Source of the DNA: Gemmatimonadota bacterium
GTDB lineage: Bacteria > Gemmatimonadota > Gemmatimonadetes > Gemmatimonadales > Gemmatimonadaceae
Assembly: GCA_029884515.1 (NCBI GenBank)
Contig: JAOUHR010000040.1
Coordinates: 1-10,391, forward strand
Direction of reading: 5' to 3'
DNA length: 10,391 bases
Shown: piece by piece, positions 6,171 through 10,391 of the stretch
How the letters are laid out: every line of letters begins with the position of its first letter
How positions within the stretch are numbered: the stretch's first letter is position 1
Position numbers and translations under genes: made by a program
Notes under the pieces: generated by a model
Database searches by the model: none
What the model was told of the DNA's origin: nothing
The model's input: only the letters and a program-made list of their open reading frames with translations

Positions 6171-7454
6171 ATGACCGAACCCTCCCAGACCCCCGACGCC
6201 GCCGACGCGGCGTCCGCGCCACTCTCGCGTCGCGACCTCCTGGCCGGCGCTGCGGGTGCCCTCGGCGGCGCCGTGCTCGCGGGACTCCCGCTTTCCCTGG
6301 ATGGACAGCAGGCATCCCCGGCTCGTCCAACCGTGCCCGCCGACGCGACCAAGCTCCAGGGCGCACCCACCGCGGCGGTGGGCACGCGCTCGGAATTCGT
6401 GACCGCCGCACGCACGCCGTTCGGCGAGACCGTCGGCAGCTCGCTGACGCCGCTCCAGGACCTCACGGGGAACATCACGCCGGCCGACCTTCACTTCGAG
6501 CGGCACCACGCGGGGATCCCGGCCCTCGATCCGGATCGGCACACCCTCACGATCCACGGACTCGTCGACCGGCCGCTCACCTTCACGGTGGACGAGATCA
6601 AGCGGTTCCCGCAGGTGGTGCGCACGCACTTCGTGGAATGCTCAGGGAACGGCCGCGCAGCCTATCGTGCGCCGAAGCCCGACATGACCGCACAGAAGGT
6701 CGCCGGCCTGCTGAGCACCTCCGAGTGGACGGGGGTCACGCTGGCGACGCTCTTCCGCGAGGCTGGCGTGAAGGCCGAGGCGAAGTGGTTCCTCGCCGAG
6801 GGCGGCGACGCCTGCCTGCTCACCCGGTCGGTGCCGATCGAGAAGGCGTGGGATGACGCGCTGATCGTCTGGGCGCAGAACGGTGAACCGTTGCGTCCCG
6901 CCCAAGGCTATCCGCTCCGACTCCTGCTGCCGGGATGGGAGGGAAACATCAGCGTGAAGTGGGTCCGCCGGCTCGAGCTTGGCGCCGCACCCTGGATGAC
7001 GCGCTGGGAGACCTCCAAGTACACGGACCCGCTCCCCAACGGGACGGCGCGGATCTTCACCTTCGCGCTGGACGCGAAGTCGATCATCACGGCGCCGAGC
7101 CACCCCGACAGGATCGCCGGGCGTGGCTGGCACCCGATCCAAGGCCTCGCGTGGAGCGGCCGCGGGCGGATCACGCGCATCGAGGTCAGCACCGACGGCG
7201 GTACGAATTGGCACGATGCGGAGATGCTCGGCCCTTCCCATCCCAAGTCCACCGTTCGGTTCCAGTACATGTGGGAATGGAAGGGCGGCGAGGCCGTGCT
7301 CCTGAGCCGCGCCACCGACGATGCGGGCTTCGTGCAGCCGACGCGCGCCGCGCTCGTCGCGGAGCGCGGACTCGGCACGGACTACCACTTCAATCAGATC
7401 GTGGGGTGGAAGGTCCAGCGCGACGGGCAGGTCCTCTTCCACGGGGAGACCTGA
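6171..7454 (+). CDS. soxC: SoxC-like molybdenum sulfane/sulfite dehydrogenase
   Basis: A 427-residue catalytic subunit of the sulfite oxidase family. In the Sox pathway SoxC with SoxD oxidises the sulfane sulfur bound to SoxYZ; relatives oxidise free sulfite. A twin-arginine signal is seen as SRRDLLAGAAGALGGAV (19-35), as expected for a molybdopterin enzyme folded before export. The molybdenum-binding cysteine is Cys157 in VECSGNGR. Flanking family features are ERHHAGIP (110-117), TSEWTGVTL (183-191), the segment ending in LLLPGWEGNISVKW, and the C-terminal dimerisation domain with STDGGTNWHDAE. Length is normal for SoxC. It lies nine bases after the TsdA-like gene and two bases before the soxD-like gene. 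Because SoxY and SoxZ are not in the window, the substrate may be sulfite or another carrier-bound sulfur. No strong ribosome binding site is seen before the ATG. Confidence 0.9.
   Translation: MTEPSQTPDAADAASAPLSRRDLLAGAAGALGGAVLAGLPLSLDGQQASPARPTVPADATKLQGAPTAAVGTRSEFVTAARTPFGETVGSSLTPLQDLTGNITPADLHFERHHAGIPALDPDRHTLTIHGLVDRPLTFTVDEIKRFPQVVRTHFVECSGNGRAAYRAPKPDMTAQKVAGLLSTSEWTGVTLATLFREAGVKAEAKWFLAEGGDACLLTRSVPIEKAWDDALIVWAQNGEPLRPAQGYPLRLLLPGWEGNISVKWVRRLELGAAPWMTRWETSKYTDPLPNGTARIFTFALDAKSIITAPSHPDRIAGRGWHPIQGLAWSGRGRITRIEVSTDGGTNWHDAEMLGPSHPKSTVRFQYMWEWKGGEAVLLSRATDDAGFVQPTRAALVAERGLGTDYHFNQIVGWKVQRDGQVLFHGET
7443..7448 (+). promoter_or_regulatory. Ribosome binding site of the soxD-like gene
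   Basis: GGGGAG inside the end of soxC, eight bases before the ATG at 7457. It fixes the soxD start even though the reading frame stays open far upstream. Confidence 0.7.
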
Positions 7455-7456
7455 AC

Positions 7457-8131
7457 ATGCGTCGACCACTGATGATCGCCGCCGTGCTGGTCGTGGGCCT
7501 CGGCGCGTGTGCGCCGGCCGGGGATGGCGGATCGGCGGCCTCCACCACGCGCAGTGAAGGCGCCACCGCGGGCGCCGCGGACCGCGTCGCCGACTACGAC
7601 GCCGGGGCGGTGCCCGGCGGTCCCGGCAAGGGCGCCCGCTTCGGCCTCGGGCGCGCGGCCAGCGTGGCACAGGTGTCACTGATGGACCACGACATCGGAC
7701 CCGAGGGTGCCGAGCTTCCCGCCGGGCGCGGCACGGGCCGTGAAGGCGCGGCGCTCTACGCCGTGCAGTGCGCAGCGTGCCACGGCCCCAAGGGCGAGGG
7801 CATCGCACCGCTCTTCCCTCAGCTCATCGGGCGCGAGCCGGCCGCGGAGGACTTCCGCTTCGCCACCGACCCCAAGCTGCCCCACACCATCGGCAACTAC
7901 TGGCCGTACGCGACGACGGTGTTCGACTACATCAAGCGCGCGATGCCCCTGACGGCGCCCGGGTCCCTCACGGACGCGCAAGTGTACGCGCTGACGGCGT
8001 TCCTCCTCTCAGAGAACGGCGTGATCGCCGACTCGATGATCCTCGACGCGGCGTCGCTGCGCCAGGTGCGGATGCCCTACCGCGACCGGTTCGTCCCGGA
8101 CGATCGGAAGGGCACCCTGATCGTGAAGTAG
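7457..8131 (+). CDS. soxD: SoxD-like monohaem cytochrome c lipoprotein
   Basis: A 224-residue cytochrome that should take electrons from the SoxC-like enzyme. The N-terminus is a lipoprotein signal with lipobox LGAC, giving a lipid-anchored Cys18. A low-complexity linker follows (about 21-55). The haem domain starts with RFGLGRAAS, runs through ELPAGRGTGREGAALYAVQ to CAACH (105-109), and contains the SoxD hallmarks IGNYWPYATTVFDYIKRAMP, with Met163 the likely axial ligand, and GSLTDAQVYALTAFLL. The end (RQVRMPYRDRFVPDDR) also matches SoxD. The classical SoxD of Paracoccus has two haem domains and about 400 residues; this protein matches only the first, so it is a one-haem short form. The gene follows soxC by two bases. 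Confidence 0.88.
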   Translation: MRRPLMIAAVLVVGLGACAPAGDGGSAASTTRSEGATAGAADRVADYDAGAVPGGPGKGARFGLGRAASVAQVSLMDHDIGPEGAELPAGRGTGREGAALYAVQCAACHGPKGEGIAPLFPQLIGREPAAEDFRFATDPKLPHTIGNYWPYATTVFDYIKRAMPLTAPGSLTDAQVYALTAFLLSENGVIADSMILDAASLRQVRMPYRDRFVPDDRKGTLIVK

Positions 8132-8158
8132 CGCTACCCTCAACCGACGGAGATCCGC

Positions 8159-8713
8159 ATGTCCCATGCATCAGGCATTCCCGCCGTCACGGCCGTTCCC
8201 GTGGCGCGCACGTCGAAATACCCGCCGTGGGCGTTCTACGGTGTCCTCTTCGGCGTCGTGAGCGCCGCGTCGATCCTGCTCTGGGGACCGATCGGCGTCT
8301 CCGGGACCTATCCGCGGTTCATCGGCGCCCTGATGCGCGCGTTCGATCCGTCGTATGCAGAAGCCAACCCGTATCTCGTCAGGATGGGATCGCTCCTCAA
8401 GCCCGAGACCTGGCTCGTCGTGGGGCTGCTCATCGGCGGCTTCATCGGCGCGCGGGCGAACCGCGAGAAGACGCCGAAGCTGGAGATGGTCCATCCCGGC
8501 GAGGCATCGCCCGCGAACCGCTACCGCAACGCGTTCATCGGCGGGTTCCTGATCATCCTCGGGGCCCGGATCGCCGGCGGCTGCACCAGCGGCCACATCA
8601 TCTCCGGGATCACGCAACTCTCGATCAGCGGGTTCATCTTCGCGATCGGCACCTTCGCCACCGGGATCATCTCCGCCAAGATGCTGCACGCGCGTCGTGC
8701 GGCGGGAGTCTGA
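8159..8713 (+). CDS. YeeE/YedE-family membrane protein, first half
   Basis: A 184-residue inner-membrane protein of the YeeE/YedE (sulphur transport, DUF395) family. Hydrophobic segments lie at about 24-44, 84-99, 123-138 and 154-173. The family signature is GARIAGGCTSGHIISG (135-150), with Cys142 and His146; in the thiosulfate importer TsuA, conserved cysteines in such repeats line the sulfur path. It starts with ATG at 8159 after GGAG (8149-8152). It lies 27 bases after the soxD-like gene, the longest gap within the operon, and one base before the second YeeE/YedE gene. The two genes together would make one complete transporter, as in the PmpA/PmpB-type pairs. The transported species is inferred from context: thiosulfate, sulfite or another sulfur form. 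Confidence 0.88.
   Translation: MSHASGIPAVTAVPVARTSKYPPWAFYGVLFGVVSAASILLWGPIGVSGTYPRFIGALMRAFDPSYAEANPYLVRMGSLLKPETWLVVGLLIGGFIGARANREKTPKLEMVHPGEASPANRYRNAFIGGFLIILGARIAGGCTSGHIISGITQLSISGFIFAIGTFATGIISAKMLHARRAAGV
8704..8708 (+). promoter_or_regulatory. Ribosome binding site deciding the start of the second YeeE/YedE gene
   Basis: GGGAG ends six bases before the ATG at 8715. An in-frame GTG at 8697 is upstream of this site and lacks a site of its own, so the ATG is preferred. Confidence 0.7.
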
Positions 8714-8714
8714 C

Positions 8715-9257
8715 ATGAGCGCCTCTATCTATGCCCTGCTCGTCGGGGTCGCGATGGGCTTCTTCATCCAGCGGGTGCGGGCGTCGAGCCCCGCGATGAT
8801 CGCAAGCAACCTGCGCCTCGAGAACCTCTCGGTCATCAAGTTCATGGCCCTCACCATCGCCGTGGGGATGGTCGTGGTGTACGCGCTGTCGCTCCTGATG
8901 CCCCAGGCGATGCACTTCGACATCAAGCCCACCTACGTGATCGGCGTGCTGCTCGGCGGGCTCGTGTTCGGCGTCGGCTTCGGCGTGGGCGGCTACTGCC
9001 CCGGCACGTGCGTCGTGGGGGCCGGTGAAGGGCGGAAGGACGCCTTCTTCGCCATCCTCGGCGGCGTGGTGGGCGCACTGGCGTTCACGCTCGTCTACAC
9101 GACCCTCATCGCGCCGATCGTGCCGCTCGCCAGCTATGGGAAGATCACCCTCGCCGATGTGGTGCACCTCCCGACGATGGTGGTCGCCCTCGTGGTCGGC
9201 GTCATCTTCCTCGTCGTGATCCGGGCGCTCCCGACCGAGGTGAAGAAGGCGAAGTAG
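8715..9257 (+). CDS. YeeE/YedE-family membrane protein, second half
   Basis: A 180-residue membrane protein, partner of the preceding YeeE/YedE protein. Predicted membrane segments lie at about 4-18, 41-62, 72-94, 110-135 and 152-170. The family signature is FGVGFGVGGYCPGTCVVGAG (85-104), with Cys95 in the CPGT motif and an additional Cys99. The charged tail PTEVKKAK follows the positive-inside pattern for a cytoplasmic C-terminus. It begins one base after the first half stops, indicating translational coupling and equal production. It is the last gene of the sulfur operon, with a strong terminator 33 bases downstream. Family assignment is firm; the substrate is inferred from the operon. Confidence 0.9.
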   Translation: MSASIYALLVGVAMGFFIQRVRASSPAMIASNLRLENLSVIKFMALTIAVGMVVVYALSLLMPQAMHFDIKPTYVIGVLLGGLVFGVGFGVGGYCPGTCVVGAGEGRKDAFFAILGGVVGALAFTLVYTTLIAPIVPLASYGKITLADVVHLPTMVVALVVGVIFLVVIRALPTEVKKAK

Positions 9258-9289
9258 TCGCCGGGCCGTCCCCCTCCAGGGGCGTCCCG

Positions 9290-9329
9290 CACGAAGCCCC
9301 CGGCGGATCGTTCCGCCGGGGGCTTCGTG
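9290..9329. terminator. Strong hairpin terminator between convergent operons
   Basis: A perfect 18-base inverted repeat (9290-9307 with 9312-9329) encloses a four-base loop TCGT. The arms begin CACGAAG and end CTTCGTG, with a C-run and a G-run in the middle. No long T-run follows on either side, but it stands between two convergent genes, 33 bases after the YeeE/YedE stop and 27 bases from the FadL-like stop, so it can serve both strands. A smaller stem CCCC (9271-9274) with GGGG (9279-9282) lies just before it. Confidence 0.88.
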
Positions 9330-9356
9330 TGAACGGTGCCTGCGCGGGTCAGGGAC

Positions 9357-10391
9357 TCACTTCTTCGCCGGCCGGAAGGTGAAGCCGACGAGCATCGACG
9401 TCTCGGTCAGGGTGCTCCGCACCGACGTGCCGGGCACGGCCGCGGGCCGATACATCGCCCCCTCGATCGAGTTCTCGAGCACCCGGTACGCGGCGACGTT
9501 GATCTCGACGCCATCTCGGATCGCGTATCCAAGGCCGGCGGTGATGTGGTGCTGGACGATCGCCGGCGCCGGGATGTTGAACATGGACTGCTCGTCCGGG
9601 ACCGGGTTGCCCGAGTAGTTGTACCCGCCACGCAGCGTCACGCGGTCGCCAGCGCGGTACTGCACGCCGGCCGCCACGACCACGATGTTCTCCCAGCCGA
9701 AGCCCTTCACGGAGCCGTCGGCGTTGTAGCCGGACTGGTCGAACCCCTTCGTGCTGGCATACGTGATGTACTTCGCGTCGAGCCCGTAGGTGAGCCGGTC
9801 CGATGGCGAGACGGCGATGCCGGCCGCGTAGATGGCCGGGGCGTCCATCCGGAACGTCACCGTGCGCGGCGTGTTGTAGTTCGGCAGGTTGGGGTTCGCG
9901 TGCACGGTCTGGAACTCGAAATCGCCGAACATCTGTGCCGAGGTGTAGGCGAATCCAAGCGACACCTTCGGCGAGAGGTCGTACTGGAGGCCGAGCTGCA
10001 GGCCAACGCCGAACGCACCGTCGGCGGCGGCGGCCGACGGGTAGAACGAGCGGTCGTCGGCGGTGCCCGGGGTGGCGTCCGGCCCGGGGTCGAAGTCGGG
10101 CGCGGCGATCGGCATGGGGTTCACCGCGAGGGACGCCCAGTCCACGTTCGCCGCGACGCCCAGACGCATCCGCTCGCCCACCTTCCAGGCGACAGCCGGC
10201 GCGATCTTCATCAACTGGAAGTTCGAGTACACCTGCCCGAATCCGTTCGGTGCCGGCGCGAGGATCGGGTTCGTCGCATCGGCGGCGTAGTTCACGCCGA
10301 ATCCGCCGATGCCGACGCCGGCCAATCCGACCACGACCCGGTCACTGAGCGCGGTGCTGAACCCGAACGCCGGGATCGGCGTGAATTCACT
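9357..10391 (-). CDS. FadL/OmpP1/TodX-family outer-membrane channel, N-terminus beyond the window
   Basis: The last 344 residues of a beta-barrel protein that carries hydrophobic compounds (fatty acids, aromatics) across the outer membrane. Alternating strand patterns run through the whole fragment. Family-like segments include FSTALSDRVVVGLAG near the start, GLQLGLQYDLSPKVSLGFAY, the YGLDAKYITYASTKGF strand, GFGWENIVVVAAGVQYRAGD, and VTLRGGYNYSGNPVPDEQSMFN. The end (LVGFTFRPAKK) is a terminal aromatic strand followed by a short basic tail. A loop at 10050-10097 reads PDFDPGPDATPGTADDR; its spaced aspartates resemble a calcium-binding loop. The gene is open to the window edge, so the signal peptide and hatch domain are not visible. 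It converges on the sulfur operon; a functional link to sulfur oxidation is not supported. Confidence 0.88.
   Translation of the reverse strand, partial: SEFTPIPAFGFSTALSDRVVVGLAGVGIGGFGVNYAADATNPILAPAPNGFGQVYSNFQLMKIAPAVAWKVGERMRLGVAANVDWASLAVNPMPIAAPDFDPGPDATPGTADDRSFYPSAAAADGAFGVGLQLGLQYDLSPKVSLGFAYTSAQMFGDFEFQTVHANPNLPNYNTPRTVTFRMDAPAIYAAGIAVSPSDRLTYGLDAKYITYASTKGFDQSGYNADGSVKGFGWENIVVVAAGVQYRAGDRVTLRGGYNYSGNPVPDEQSMFNIPAPAIVQHHITAGLGYAIRDGVEINVAAYRVLENSIEGAMYRPAAVPGTSVRSTLTETSMLVGFTFRPAKK

Noticed and set aside
6935..7456. Upstream extension of the soxD-like frame into soxC
   Set aside because: The ATG at 7457 has a ribosome binding site and is followed at once by a lipoprotein signal, so it is the real start.
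6642..7808. Minus-strand open frame of 388 codons opposite soxC and soxD
   Set aside because: It is antisense to two clearly conserved genes, is rich in Arg, Pro and Ala without any motif, and reflects the high GC content, which makes stops rare.

Overview
The window is about 10.4 kb of very GC-rich, gene-dense bacterial DNA with no tRNA, rRNA, CRISPR array or mobile element that I can see. The codon use (strong G/C third positions), the style of the TonB-like protein with its single C-terminal domain, and a FadL-type porin next to c-type cytochromes suggest a Gram-negative, respiring environmental bacterium. Gemmatimonadota is my best guess; this rests on general resemblance, not on a search.

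Left part (1-4436, plus strand): the 3' end of a proline dehydrogenase gene interrupted by an apparent frameshift; an overlapping 568-residue uncharacterised protein with a GNAT-like C-terminal half; a TonB-like energy transducer preceded by a leader with competing inverted repeats; a small metal-binding cupin; and an atypical short-chain dehydrogenase that lacks the usual Tyr/Lys pair. A DinB-family protein (4443-4961, minus strand) runs convergently towards the dehydrogenase gene.

Centre and right (5199-9257, plus strand): a tight five-gene operon for sulfur-compound oxidation. It encodes a TsdA-like dihaem cytochrome (thiosulfate dehydrogenase family), a SoxC-like molybdenum sulfur dehydrogenase with a Tat signal, a one-haem SoxD-like cytochrome lipoprotein, and two YeeE/YedE membrane proteins that look like the two halves of a sulfur-compound transporter. 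Gaps are 9, 2, 27 and 1 bases. An AT-rich inverted repeat that overlaps a likely -10 box lies upstream, and a perfect 18-bp hairpin terminator closes the operon. No SoxYZ, SoxXA or SoxB is present in the window, so this is not the standard Sox layout. I infer that the cytochromes carry electrons from periplasmic oxidation of thiosulfate, sulfite or a sulfane-type substrate to the respiratory chain, while the YeeE/YedE pair moves a sulfur species across the inner membrane.

Right edge (9357-10391, minus strand): the C-terminal part of a FadL/OmpP1/TodX-family outer-membrane channel, facing the sulfur operon and sharing its terminator region. No gene-free stretch exceeds 300 bases; the longest is 237 bases between the DinB gene and the sulfur operon.
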